From Dehalococcoidia bacterium (GTDB lineage Bacteria; Chloroflexota; Dehalococcoidia; GIF9; AB-539-J10), in assembly GCA_029859145.1 (NCBI GenBank), contig JAOUDT010000014.1, positions 1-13,037 on the forward strand: a stretch of 13,037 nt of DNA. The letters are read 5' to 3'. The notes under the pieces were generated by a model. The model had not been told where the DNA came from. It saw nothing but the letters and a program-made list of their open reading frames with translations, and did no database searches. Positions within the stretch are counted from its first letter, which is position 1. Every line of letters begins with the position of its first letter. A program made the position numbers and the translations under genes. Below, one piece after another: positions 6,083-13,037 of this stretch.

Positions 6083-6789
6083 TAAAGACCTGATGCGAAG
6101 GCAACTGCCGCGCCGATCCAGCAAAAGGCCGTGATGGCTATGGTGCTGGCATAGAAGGCCCTGGGTCTCACAGTCATAAGTTGCCAGAAGTTGGGTCGGA
6201 GCTTTGTACTCACCAGATGCCCAAGGAGCAGCAAACAAGTGCCTACGATGGCTAGACCTGTACCATTGGCAAACACTGAACTGACTCTCTCTACAAGTCC
6301 CCAGGATGCCCAGTTACCCATACCAGCCGCTGATGCTAGAACGCCGAAAAGGATGAAGCTCAGGTATCCCGCTGCAACACCAGCACCAATACGCGTCTTG
6401 ATACTGCTTTCAAAACCTTTGAACAGCAGGCTGACCACCAGGCTGAACGCCAGTCCTTCCAGAAGGATTGCCGAGGCCGGGTTGTACACGAAGGGAGCAA
6501 AAATAGGCTGGCCATAAATCAGGGCGCTCAGCGGCTTGAACAGGGCGGCGGTCACTGCAATACAGAATGCGAGCTTGGGCCGCCGATAGGTGACGACAAA
6601 TGCCGCCATTATTGCCATGCCGAAGCCTCCGGTGATTGCTCCTTTGTAGGCGAAATGGACAAGGTGTAAAGCCCCACCCAGAGTAGCTTCCACAAGCCCC
6701 CAAATCGAACCAAAGACCAGAATCCCGATGAATAAACGCAAAATGTCTCTTGACCGTGACACTGTTCTGAGTTTGTTAAGTACCTGCAT
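6082..6789 (-). CDS. Polytopic membrane protein of unknown function
   Basis: 235 residues starting at ATG 6789, which follows a GGGGAGG site by 6 bases; an upstream GTG at 6828 would add 13 polar residues with no ribosome site. Six or seven membrane segments can be drawn at about 17-37, 50-67, 73-90, 103-124, 134-157, 175-194 and 211-232. The N-terminus is basic, so it is probably cytoplasmic. Loops include FGSIWGLVEATLGG, YGQPIFAPFVYNP and GMGNWASWGLVER. I do not recognise the family. The small size, high Gly/Ala content and conserved-looking polar loops are reminiscent of substrate-binding (S) components of ECF importers, but no ABC ATPase partner is present; the coupled partner is the THEP1 NTPase. 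It is transcribed divergently from the transhydroxylase. Confidence 0.75.
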   Translation of the reverse strand: MQVLNKLRTVSRSRDILRLFIGILVFGSIWGLVEATLGGALHLVHFAYKGAITGGFGMAIMAAFVVTYRRPKLAFCIAVTAALFKPLSALIYGQPIFAPFVYNPASAILLEGLAFSLVVSLLFKGFESSIKTRIGAGVAAGYLSFILFGVLASAAGMGNWASWGLVERVSSVFANGTGLAIVGTCLLLLGHLVSTKLRPNFWQLMTVRPRAFYASTIAITAFCWIGAAVAFASGL

Positions 6790-6831
6790 GTCTTGCCTCC
6801 CCGTTCGTAAGCTTGCCTGAGTTTGCACCTA

Positions 6832-6860
6832 AGTATATCAAACAGACAATTCTTCATCAA
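6832..6860 (-). promoter_or_regulatory. Promoter for membrane protein / NTPase pair
   Basis: On the minus strand, TTGATG (6860-6855) is separated by 17 bases from TATACT (6837-6832). Transcription would begin near 6825, about 35 bases before the ATG at 6789. Confidence 0.55.
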
Positions 6861-6867
6861 TATGATG
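6855..6867. promoter_or_regulatory. Short palindrome between back-to-back promoters; possible operator
   Basis: CATCA-ATA-TGATG is a 13-base palindrome lying across the minus-strand -35 box and touching the plus-strand -35 box at 6868. A protein bound here could control both divergent units. The arms are only 5 bp, so chance cannot be excluded. Confidence 0.3.
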
Positions 6868-6897
6868 TTGACTGTTGTGCGTTCACAGTACTAGAAT
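6868..6897 (+). promoter_or_regulatory. Promoter of the transhydroxylase operon
   Basis: TTGACT (6868-6873) and TAGAAT (6892-6897), each matching 5 of 6 consensus bases, with an 18-base spacer. Transcription would start near 6904, just before the ribosome site AAGGAGGTG at 6917-6925 that serves the ATG at 6934. Confidence 0.65.
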
Positions 6898-6933
6898 GTA
6901 AGCTGAGTCAGACGAAAAAGGAGGTGGAAGCAT

Positions 6934-9525
6934 ATGGCTCGTTCGGCGCAAGGAGAACAGGTTTTCACAAATTGTACTGTCGGCGGCCCGCTCTTTGTCT
7001 ACGTCAGAAATGGGAAAATAACACGCGTTGAACCCTTGGAGCTCGGTCCCGACGATGCTGAATCCTGGGTCATAAAAGCACGGGGAAGGAAGTTTTCCCC
7101 TACCAGAATGGCGAACGTTGCAAACTATGCCTTGGCCGAAAGGTCAAGGATATATTCACCCGATAGGATTCTTTATCCCCTTAAGAGAGTTGATTTCAAT
7201 CCGCAAGCAGATAGAAAGGCTGAAAACAGAGGTACGTCAGGTTATAAGCGAATCAGCTGGGACGAAGCCTTAGATATTCTGGCCAAGGAAATAGAGCGCG
7301 TCCACAAGACTTATGGGCCTGGCGCAGTTCTCACCACGCCTTCTTCACATCACAACTGGGGCAACGTGGGTTACAGGCACAGCAGCCTGTTCAGGTTCAT
7401 GGGAATATTGAATGCTACCTATGTGGATCACAATCCGGATAGCTGGGAGGGCTGGCACTGGGGGGCAATGCACATGTGGGGGTTTGCCTGGAGACTAGGC
7501 ATTTCATCGCAATACGATCTCCTGGAAGATGCCTTGAAACACGCCGAGATGGTGATCTACTGGTCCTCCGACCCTGAAAGCACCTCCGGAATCTATGGAG
7601 GGCAGGAGTCAAATCAGTGGCGTTCCTGGCTCAAGGAGCTAGGGGTGAAAATGATTGTAGTAGACCAGCATTACAATTTCACCGCTCTGAACTTTGCTGA
7701 CAAATGGTTTGCTCCCAGGCCGGGAACCGATACAGCGATGGCGGCAGCTATCGCCTATGTCTGGCTTACGGAAGGCACGTACGATAAGGAATATATTAAG
7801 GAACATGCGCACGGATTTGAGAAGTGGAAAGCCTATATACTCGGTGAAGAAGATGGTTTTGCCAAGACGAGTGAATGGGCTGAGAAAGAAACGGGAGTAC
7901 CGGCACGAGAGATTAGGGCCCTGGCGAGAGAGTGGGCCAGGCGTAAGACTATGCTGGCCTCCGGGAGCGCGCTTGGGGGAGGAGCTTGCAGGACAGCCTA
8001 TGGGACAGAATGGGCAAGGTATATGGTTATGCTGGCAGCCATGCAGGGGATGGGCAAGCCAGGGAGCAACATATGGACAACAAACTACGGTGCCCCCCAG
8101 AATTTTGACTTCTTCTTCCCGGGATATGCTGAAGGGGGAATATCGGCTGACGCTCTGAACTCTGCGGCGGGCTTCCAAATGATCGCACGAGGAATAACAA
8201 AACATCCGATAAGGTCTGAAGTGAATGATCCCGGGGGACAGCATATACCCAGGATTCTACTTCCTGAATGCATTTTGAATCCGCCTCAAGAGTGGCGAGG
8301 CAAGGGCTTTTGTGGCACTTCGCCTGAATATCAGCTCAAGAAATACAAGTATCCCGAAGATGGGTTCTCCGAGGTGAAAATGTTCTGGCGGTATGGTGGT
8401 TCCTATATCGGCACCATGAACAACACAAACAGGTGGGTGAGGATGTACCGGAGTCCCAGGCTTGAGTTTGTGGTTAACCAGTCAATCTGGATGGAGGGTG
8501 AAGCGCAACTTGCTGATTTGATACTTCCAGCCTGCACCAATTTTGAGCGATGGGACATTGGCGAGTGGGCTAACTGCTCAGGCTATATTCCTCATTGCCA
8601 TTATACAGTCAACCATCGGACAATAGTGCTGCAGAAGAAATGTATTGAACCGCTGGGAGAATCCAAGGCGGATTACGACATATTCGCTGCGGTGGCTGAA
8701 AGGCTTGGCTTCTACGAGAAATTCACTGAGGGCGGCTTAACAGAGCTGGACTGGGTAAAGAAGCTGTTCCAAGTAACTGACCTGCCCAAGTACATTTCTT
8801 GGGAGGATTTTGAGAAGAAAGGCTACTTCGTTGTCCCACTGCCGAAACCCTATAGATCCACACCAAGTTTGAGATGGTTTGCCGAGGGCCGGAAGAACGA
8901 TACACCAGACTGGGGACCTGTGGGTGGAGGGATAGCAAGCATACCGGATGCCGAAGGTAATCTGGCTACCCAGACCGGTAAAATAGAGTTTGAAGCAGAA
9001 AGCCTCAAACGGTTCGACCCCGATGACTGGGAAAGGCCGCCTGTAGCCAAGTATATCCCTTCCTGGGAAGGGCATCACACAAAGGAGCTTTACTCCAAAT
9101 ACCCCCTTCAACTCATTACGCCTCACCCAAGGTATAGTTTCCACACCATGTATGACGGCAAAGATAGCTGGATAAATGAAATACCGGAACACAGGGTTAA
9201 GAAGGAAGATGGACGGTACTACTGGGTGATTCGGATGAATTCCAGAGACGCCGAGAAAAGGGGCATAAAAGATGGTGATTTGGTCAACGTCTACAACGAC
9301 AGAGCAGTTGTCATATGTGCAGCACAGGTTACAGAGCGTGTCCCGTATGGCATGGCTCATTCGTATGAGTCCTGCGCTGTTTATGACCCAATCGGAGAGC
9401 CCGGCGAATCGCCGGATAGAGGCGGATGTATCAACCTGCTGACACCCCATCGTTTTATATCTAAGAATGCCTGCGGCATGGCTCCGAATTCCTGCTTGGT
9501 TGAAATCGAAAAGAGGAGGGAATAA
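6934..9525 (+). CDS. athL: Pyrogallol-phloroglucinol transhydroxylase, large (molybdopterin) subunit
   Basis: 863 residues, DMSO-reductase superfamily with two molybdopterin guanine dinucleotides; close to the 875 residues of the Pelobacter acidigallici enzyme. No N-terminal CxxCxxxC cluster motif (only Cys14), as expected for this type. Residues that line the Pelobacter active site, as I remember them, appear at near-constant offset: His139, Tyr147, Asp169, the Mo ligand Ser170 and Trp171 (in NPDSWEGWHWG), Tyr398 (PGYAEGG), Cys548 and Tyr551 (NCSGY). The enzyme moves hydroxyl groups between a tetrahydroxybenzene co-substrate and pyrogallol to yield phloroglucinol, without net redox. No Tat signal is seen, so it is cytoplasmic. 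The small-subunit gene follows after 2 bases. The block 1324-5454 would consume the product. A related phenol hydroxylase is the main alternative. Confidence 0.85.
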   Translation: MARSAQGEQVFTNCTVGGPLFVYVRNGKITRVEPLELGPDDAESWVIKARGRKFSPTRMANVANYALAERSRIYSPDRILYPLKRVDFNPQADRKAENRGTSGYKRISWDEALDILAKEIERVHKTYGPGAVLTTPSSHHNWGNVGYRHSSLFRFMGILNATYVDHNPDSWEGWHWGAMHMWGFAWRLGISSQYDLLEDALKHAEMVIYWSSDPESTSGIYGGQESNQWRSWLKELGVKMIVVDQHYNFTALNFADKWFAPRPGTDTAMAAAIAYVWLTEGTYDKEYIKEHAHGFEKWKAYILGEEDGFAKTSEWAEKETGVPAREIRALAREWARRKTMLASGSALGGGACRTAYGTEWARYMVMLAAMQGMGKPGSNIWTTNYGAPQNFDFFFPGYAEGGISADALNSAAGFQMIARGITKHPIRSEVNDPGGQHIPRILLPECILNPPQEWRGKGFCGTSPEYQLKKYKYPEDGFSEVKMFWRYGGSYIGTMNNTNRWVRMYRSPRLEFVVNQSIWMEGEAQLADLILPACTNFERWDIGEWANCSGYIPHCHYTVNHRTIVLQKKCIEPLGESKADYDIFAAVAERLGFYEKFTEGGLTELDWVKKLFQVTDLPKYISWEDFEKKGYFVVPLPKPYRSTPSLRWFAEGRKNDTPDWGPVGGGIASIPDAEGNLATQTGKIEFEAESLKRFDPDDWERPPVAKYIPSWEGHHTKELYSKYPLQLITPHPRYSFHTMYDGKDSWINEIPEHRVKKEDGRYYWVIRMNSRDAEKRGIKDGDLVNVYNDRAVVICAAQVTERVPYGMAHSYESCAVYDPIGEPGESPDRGGCINLLTPHRFISKNACGMAPNSCLVEIEKRRE

Positions 9526-9527
9526 GT

Positions 9528-10364
9528 ATGGCTAAATGGGGTATGGTAATAGACATAACGAAGTGCAATGCTTGCTACAGCTGTTTCATAGCCTGCAAAG
9601 ACGAGTACTGGGATAACGATTATCCCCCTTATTCCGCGGCCCAGCCCAGGCATGGACAATTCTGGATGGACCTGGTGAAGAAAGAGCGTGGAGTGTGTCC
9701 TTGCGTGAAGGTGGCATACATACCCGTACTTTGTATGCACTGTGACAACGCGCCCTGTGTTAAGGCTGCCAAGAACCGCGCGGTGTATAAGAGGCCCGAT
9801 GGGATAGTGATAATAGACCCCAAGAAGGCCGTCGGACAAAGGCAGATAGTGGACGCCTGCCCCTATCAGGCAATATTCTGGAACGAAGAAAAACAGCTCC
9901 CACAAAAGTGCACGTTCTGCGTACAAAGGCTTGAGCAGGGGAAGATTCCCAAGTGCGTGCAGGTATGTCCCAGCCGTGCTTTGATTTTTGGTGACCTGGC
10001 GGACGCTAGGACCGACGTTGCCAAAATTGTGGCTTCCAGGAAAACTGAGGCCCTTGATCCTGGACGCAAAGCCAAGCCGAGAGTTTACTACCTGGGTGTG
10101 CCCAAGCTTTTCATTGCTGGCTCCGTTGTGTATGGTGACACGGATGAATGTGCTGAAGGAGTGTCGGTAACCCTGACCAAGCAATCTACTGGCAAGTCAA
10201 CGAAAACCTCAACAAACAACTTCGGAGATTTCGAATTTGATGGCCTGGGTGCGGGGAAGTACTCTGTAAAGTTTGAATGTAATGGGTACAAAGGGAAGAC
10301 GGTCGCTATTGACCTGAAAACTGACAAGTATCTGGGAGCAGTAGACCTAACCAAGCGGCGGTAA
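9528..10364 (+). CDS. athS: Transhydroxylase small subunit, three [4Fe-4S] clusters plus C-terminal beta domain
   Basis: 278 residues, near the 275 of the Pelobacter small subunit. Cys motifs: I Cys13/16/19/23 (CNACYSCFIAC), II Cys69/72/77 (CMHCDNAPC, fourth Cys replaced by Ala), III only Cys111 (DACPY), IV Cys128/131/143/147. That is 12 ligands for three [4Fe-4S] clusters, with the fourth DmsB-type cluster lost, as in known transhydroxylase. Two extra Cys lie at 57 and 59. Arg150 (CPSRAL) may match an Arg of the small subunit that reaches the active site. Residues from about 185 form a Cna-B/transthyretin-like beta domain with the typical NNFGDFEFDGLGAGKYSVKF pattern. The ribosome site GAGGAGGG lies inside the end of the large-subunit gene, indicating tight coupling. 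Partner of the large subunit just upstream. Confidence 0.86.
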   Translation: MAKWGMVIDITKCNACYSCFIACKDEYWDNDYPPYSAAQPRHGQFWMDLVKKERGVCPCVKVAYIPVLCMHCDNAPCVKAAKNRAVYKRPDGIVIIDPKKAVGQRQIVDACPYQAIFWNEEKQLPQKCTFCVQRLEQGKIPKCVQVCPSRALIFGDLADARTDVAKIVASRKTEALDPGRKAKPRVYYLGVPKLFIAGSVVYGDTDECAEGVSVTLTKQSTGKSTKTSTNNFGDFEFDGLGAGKYSVKFECNGYKGKTVAIDLKTDKYLGAVDLTKRR

Positions 10365-10468
10365 GACTGGCTTTGTTTTTGGCACAGGAGTACCAAGCCG
10401 AAGACAAGATTGCAGACGGCGTTCGGGTCTTGCTCGACAAACCAACGGTTACCTATTCTTGTCCGCAG

Positions 10469-10486
10469 GCCCGGTGGAACACGGGC
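10469..10486. other. GC-rich hairpin between convergent operons
   Basis: GCCC-G-GTG (10469-10476) pairs with CACGGGC (10480-10486), 7 bp with one bulged G and a 3-base loop. It lies in the 136-base gap between the two converging small-subunit genes. Neither side has a T-run, so it is not a clean intrinsic terminator, but it could stop or protect both transcripts. Confidence 0.3.
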
Positions 10487-10500
10487 AGCGCACGATCAAT

Positions 10501-11340
10501 TCAGGATTTTGCGGCCTTCACCTTTCTGTGAAGCTTTATGTCCCCGACGTTCACGTCCTTTGCTGTGTTTATGTTCCGTAGCTCCTGTGGATCGTATTTG
10601 TCCTTCTCTATCCTCAAGGAATAAGTATGGTCAACCTTCATGTCCTCAAACCAGAAGTCCCCGTAGTCGTCAGTCTTGACTGTGAATTTCTCGCCAGTGT
10701 CCGAGTCCGTTAGGGTGGCGGTTGCGTCTTTGATACACTCGTCCTGTTCTGGGTCGTAAACAGCTCCAGCTATGAAGCTCCTGGGTAGGCCCATGTAATA
10801 TACGCGCGGCTTAGCTTCGAACTCGGGATGTAGTACCTCAGACTTGCCTATCTCGTCCTTCAGATCCTCTTCCTCACCGAACCTGAGTGCTCCAGTCGGA
10901 CATGCATCCACGCATCTGGGTTCTTTCCATCCATTATCCAGGAGGTGAGCACACATGGTGCATTTCTGCGCTATATTGAGGTCCCAGTTGAAATAGATCA
11001 CCCGATAGGGACATGCATCGATGCAATTCCTGTGGCCGCAGCATTTTACGGGGTCGATGATAACTATGCCGTCGTCTCTCTTGTATATCGCCTGTGCTGT
11101 ACAGGCGGGGATGCAGGGCGCTTCATCACACTGCTGACATACATCGTGAAGATATGTGACCCTGACCTTGGGAACAGTCCCCCTGACCATATCAGTGATT
11201 TTCATCCAGAAGTGCCCGGTCGCGGGCTGAGGCTTGGCATAGGGAGTCCAGTCGTTGCCCACGTGCTCGTCCTTACAGGCAATCTGACAATTGTAACAAC
11301 CGTTGCAAATATCGTAGTTGATGATCAGGGCCTTACCCAT
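10501..11340 (-). CDS. Second transhydroxylase-family small subunit (Fe-S plus beta domain)
   Basis: 279 residues, paralogous along its full length to the small subunit at 9528-10364. Cys motifs: I Cys12/15/18/22 (CNGCYNCQIAC), II Cys68/71/76/80 (complete, CQQCDEAPCIPAC), III Cys100/101/106/110 (CCGHRNCIDAC, with His103 where the second Cys normally stands and an extra Cys101), IV Cys127/130/143/147. It therefore has 16 Cys and may keep a fourth, altered cluster that its paralogue has lost. The position of Arg150 in the paralogue is Gly here (CPTGAL). The C-terminal beta domain (about 186-279) has the DDYGDFWFEDM strand motif. The start overlaps the end of its large-subunit gene by 8 bases; ribosome site GGAGGT lies just before ATG 11340. 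Partner of 11333-13036; electron transfer or structural support of the Mo subunit. Confidence 0.84.
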   Translation of the reverse strand: MGKALIINYDICNGCYNCQIACKDEHVGNDWTPYAKPQPATGHFWMKITDMVRGTVPKVRVTYLHDVCQQCDEAPCIPACTAQAIYKRDDGIVIIDPVKCCGHRNCIDACPYRVIYFNWDLNIAQKCTMCAHLLDNGWKEPRCVDACPTGALRFGEEEDLKDEIGKSEVLHPEFEAKPRVYYMGLPRSFIAGAVYDPEQDECIKDATATLTDSDTGEKFTVKTDDYGDFWFEDMKVDHTYSLRIEKDKYDPQELRNINTAKDVNVGDIKLHRKVKAAKS

Positions 11341-13036
11341 TTTTTACCTCCTTCATCCAGCCTTCTACGCCGGGACCTGCATAAGGGTGGAAGGGACGCT
11401 CGAAGGCTTCCGGATATTTGCGTCTGAGCGCTTCCATGTCGGTCTTCTCGACTTGCGCCAGGAAGCCGCTCACTGCATGGCCAACTGCATTTTTCGAAGT
11501 GGTGTTGCGGGGCACGATAGTGTTGATGGCACCACCACGATCGATCTCCCCAAGGGCAATTGGGTCCCACTTCGCGCCGTGATCTATATACACCACACCG
11601 GGCATGATGCGCTCGGTGATGTATGCGCCCGCCAACACCGTTCCGCGGTCGTTATAGATCGAAATGACGTCTCCATTCTTAATGCCCCGCTTCTTTGCCT
11701 CCGAGGGGTGCAGCCAGCCCGGCTGATACTGGTATCCGTCGGGACCCCGTACCTTGCAGGTCTCAATTTCGCGCAGCCAAATCATATCCTTGTGCTCCGA
11801 GTGGACGCCCCAGCGCGGGTGGTTGGAGCACACAAGCAGCGGATACTTCTTGGAGCGCTCTGTGCCGATAGTCTCCTCGTGGCTAATGCCTTTCGCAATC
11901 CATTTCGGCACCGGTGGCCGCTCCAGATCACCAGGGAAGTGCTTGACAAGGCCGGTGGCCTCGAATTCAAGCTTGCCGGTCGGTGTCGAAAGCGGATTCT
12001 TCTCCGGATCCTTGTAGAAGTTGTAAAAGCCAGCGGGCACATCCTCCCAATTATCGGCTGTGGGCACCACATAGTATCCCACTTTATTAAGCTCCTCCCA
12101 GCTAATCAGGTCGGCACAGCGGGAAATCTCCCAGCCGTATTTGATCCAGTCGGCTATAGATTTGCCCTCCGTATACTCTTTCAACAACCCCAGGCGCTCA
12201 GCAATCTTGCATACGATCTCGTAGTCACTGTACGACTCGCCGAGGGGCTCCGTGCACTTGTGTTCCGGAAACAGCAGGTTGTACTGGCCGCTGAAGATGT
12301 CGACCGCAATATCGTCCTCTTCGAGCTTGGTATTCACCGGAAGAATAATATCGGCCAGCAAACACTCGTTCTCCAGCCATATATGTTGGGCGAACATGAA
12401 CTCGATATCGGGATGACGCATCGCCCGGATGTAGTCGTTGCCGCAGTTCCAGGATGTGATCCAGGACGGCGAGTCCGTCCAGACCATGTGGATCTTGGAG
12501 CAACCGTCCGCCGGGTATTTGTAGTGCACAAACTGGTCTTCGCGGGGAGCCGTCTCCGATTCGCAGCCGTACCAATCGCATTGACCTTCTAAAATAGCCT
12601 TCGGTACATAGGTCTTGGGGATAAATGAGGGGTGATTTGTCTCATCGGGATGGCCACCCCTGTAGGCCTTGCGCAGGTTGGGCACACGTAGGGGCTTGGG
12701 TTGCGCGTACTGATCCGGCTTGTCGAAAAGTCCCCACTCTATCATCTTAGCCTGGTTGACGCCCGGCTTGCCAAGTCCCTGCATGGCCAGACAGATATTC
12801 TGCAGGCGGGCTGCCTCCGTAGCATAGGGACCTCGAATACCAGGGCCACCATTACCGATGACCACGGTGGTGCGTTTGCTCGACCACTCTTCGGCCAGCG
12901 CCTTGATTATACGAGATGGCACACCTGTGATGGGCGCCGCCCACTCAGGCGTCTTGGGCACTCCGTCTTCTTGGCCCATGACATAGGCCTCGTACTTTTC
13001 GACGCCAACGGCGTGAGTCTTGAGATACTCTTTATC
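11333..13036 (-). CDS. Second transhydroxylase-family molybdopterin large subunit (5' part outside window)
   Basis: The frame is open to the right edge; 567 C-terminal residues are visible, so the Mo-ligand region is missing. The first visible residues, DKEYLKTHAVGVEKYEAYVM, align with about residue 284 of the large subunit at 6934-9525, and homology continues to the end (LADIILPVNT, EPLGES, GEIDRGGAINTI). It is a clear but distant paralogue. The PGYAEGG Tyr region is replaced by unrelated sequence (DKPDQYAQPKPLRVPN), and NCSGY reads IFSGQY, so the Cys and Tyr equivalents of 548 and 551 are absent. A different substrate is therefore likely: candidates are a resorcinol- or dihydroxybenzoate-hydroxylase type enzyme, or a reductive dehydroxylase. 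It could supply the tetrahydroxybenzene co-substrate of the first enzyme (speculation). Overlaps its small-subunit gene by 8 bases. Confidence 0.82.
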   Translation of the reverse strand, partial: DKEYLKTHAVGVEKYEAYVMGQEDGVPKTPEWAAPITGVPSRIIKALAEEWSSKRTTVVIGNGGPGIRGPYATEAARLQNICLAMQGLGKPGVNQAKMIEWGLFDKPDQYAQPKPLRVPNLRKAYRGGHPDETNHPSFIPKTYVPKAILEGQCDWYGCESETAPREDQFVHYKYPADGCSKIHMVWTDSPSWITSWNCGNDYIRAMRHPDIEFMFAQHIWLENECLLADIILPVNTKLEEDDIAVDIFSGQYNLLFPEHKCTEPLGESYSDYEIVCKIAERLGLLKEYTEGKSIADWIKYGWEISRCADLISWEELNKVGYYVVPTADNWEDVPAGFYNFYKDPEKNPLSTPTGKLEFEATGLVKHFPGDLERPPVPKWIAKGISHEETIGTERSKKYPLLVCSNHPRWGVHSEHKDMIWLREIETCKVRGPDGYQYQPGWLHPSEAKKRGIKNGDVISIYNDRGTVLAGAYITERIMPGVVYIDHGAKWDPIALGEIDRGGAINTIVPRNTTSKNAVGHAVSGFLAQVEKTDMEALRRKYPEAFERPFHPYAGPGVEGWMKEVKNG

Positions 13037-13037
13037 G

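Noticed and set aside
6083..6238. N-terminal extension of the NTPase to a start near 6238
   Set aside because: It would overlap the membrane-protein gene in another frame by about 156 bases and add non-family sequence; GTG 6082 gives the normal P-loop start and a 1-base overlap.
9381..10184. Minus-strand open frame of 267 codons
   Set aside because: Opposite the small subunit with its regular cysteine motifs; no features of a real protein.
11318..12592. Long plus-strand open frame of 424 codons
   Set aside because: It lies opposite the second molybdopterin subunit, whose minus-strand product has clear family motifs along the same stretch; the plus-strand product has none and is a shadow frame.

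Overview
This window looks like a catabolic island from an anaerobic bacterium that degrades trihydroxybenzenes such as pyrogallol, gallate-derived phenols and phloroglucinol. The evidence is a two-subunit molybdenum transhydroxylase of the Pelobacter type, which is an oxygen-independent ring chemistry, next to a set of enzymes that matches step by step the known anaerobic route from phloroglucinol to acetoacetate. Gene starts carry strong AAGGAGG ribosome sites and the promoters are sigma70-like. The phylum cannot be fixed from the sequence; a Dehalococcoidia-like or Desulfobacterota-like sediment anaerobe is a guess.

Layout. (1) 2-838, plus strand: C-terminal part of an FAD-linked oxidase, cut by the window edge. 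(2) 839-1323: a 485-base gap ending in a good promoter (TTGACA-17-TAGTAT), a compound inverted repeat just after the expected transcript start, and a strong ribosome site. (3) 1324-5454, plus strand: five co-directional genes spaced 39-61 bases apart: SDR reductase (phloroglucinol reductase candidate), cyclase-family hydrolase (dihydrophloroglucinol cyclohydrolase candidate), small cupin, 3-hydroxyacyl-CoA-dehydrogenase-like enzyme (3-hydroxy-5-oxohexanoate dehydrogenase candidate) and BKACE (triacetate acetoacetate-lyase candidate). (4) 6789-5552, minus strand: a polytopic membrane protein and a THEP1-type P-loop NTPase with a 1-base overlap. (5) 6934-10364, plus strand: large and small subunits of a pyrogallol-phloroglucinol transhydroxylase, divergent from block 4 with back-to-back promoters. 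(6) 13036-10501, minus strand: a second, diverged large/small pair of the same family, convergent with block 5 and cut by the right edge.

How they fit. Pyrogallol is converted to phloroglucinol by the block 5 enzyme. The SDR reduces the ring to dihydrophloroglucinol, the cyclase-family enzyme opens it hydrolytically to 3-hydroxy-5-oxohexanoate, the dehydrogenase makes 3,5-dioxohexanoate (triacetate), and BKACE cleaves that with acetyl-CoA to acetoacetyl-CoA and acetoacetate. The second pair in block 6 lacks several residues that line the active site in block 5, so it probably acts on a different phenol. No gallate decarboxylase, thiolase, CoA-transferase, recognisable transcription regulator, RNA gene, IS element or CRISPR array is visible. 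Two genes (SDR and dehydrogenase) have ACG and ATA where an ATG is expected, each at ideal distance from a strong ribosome site.
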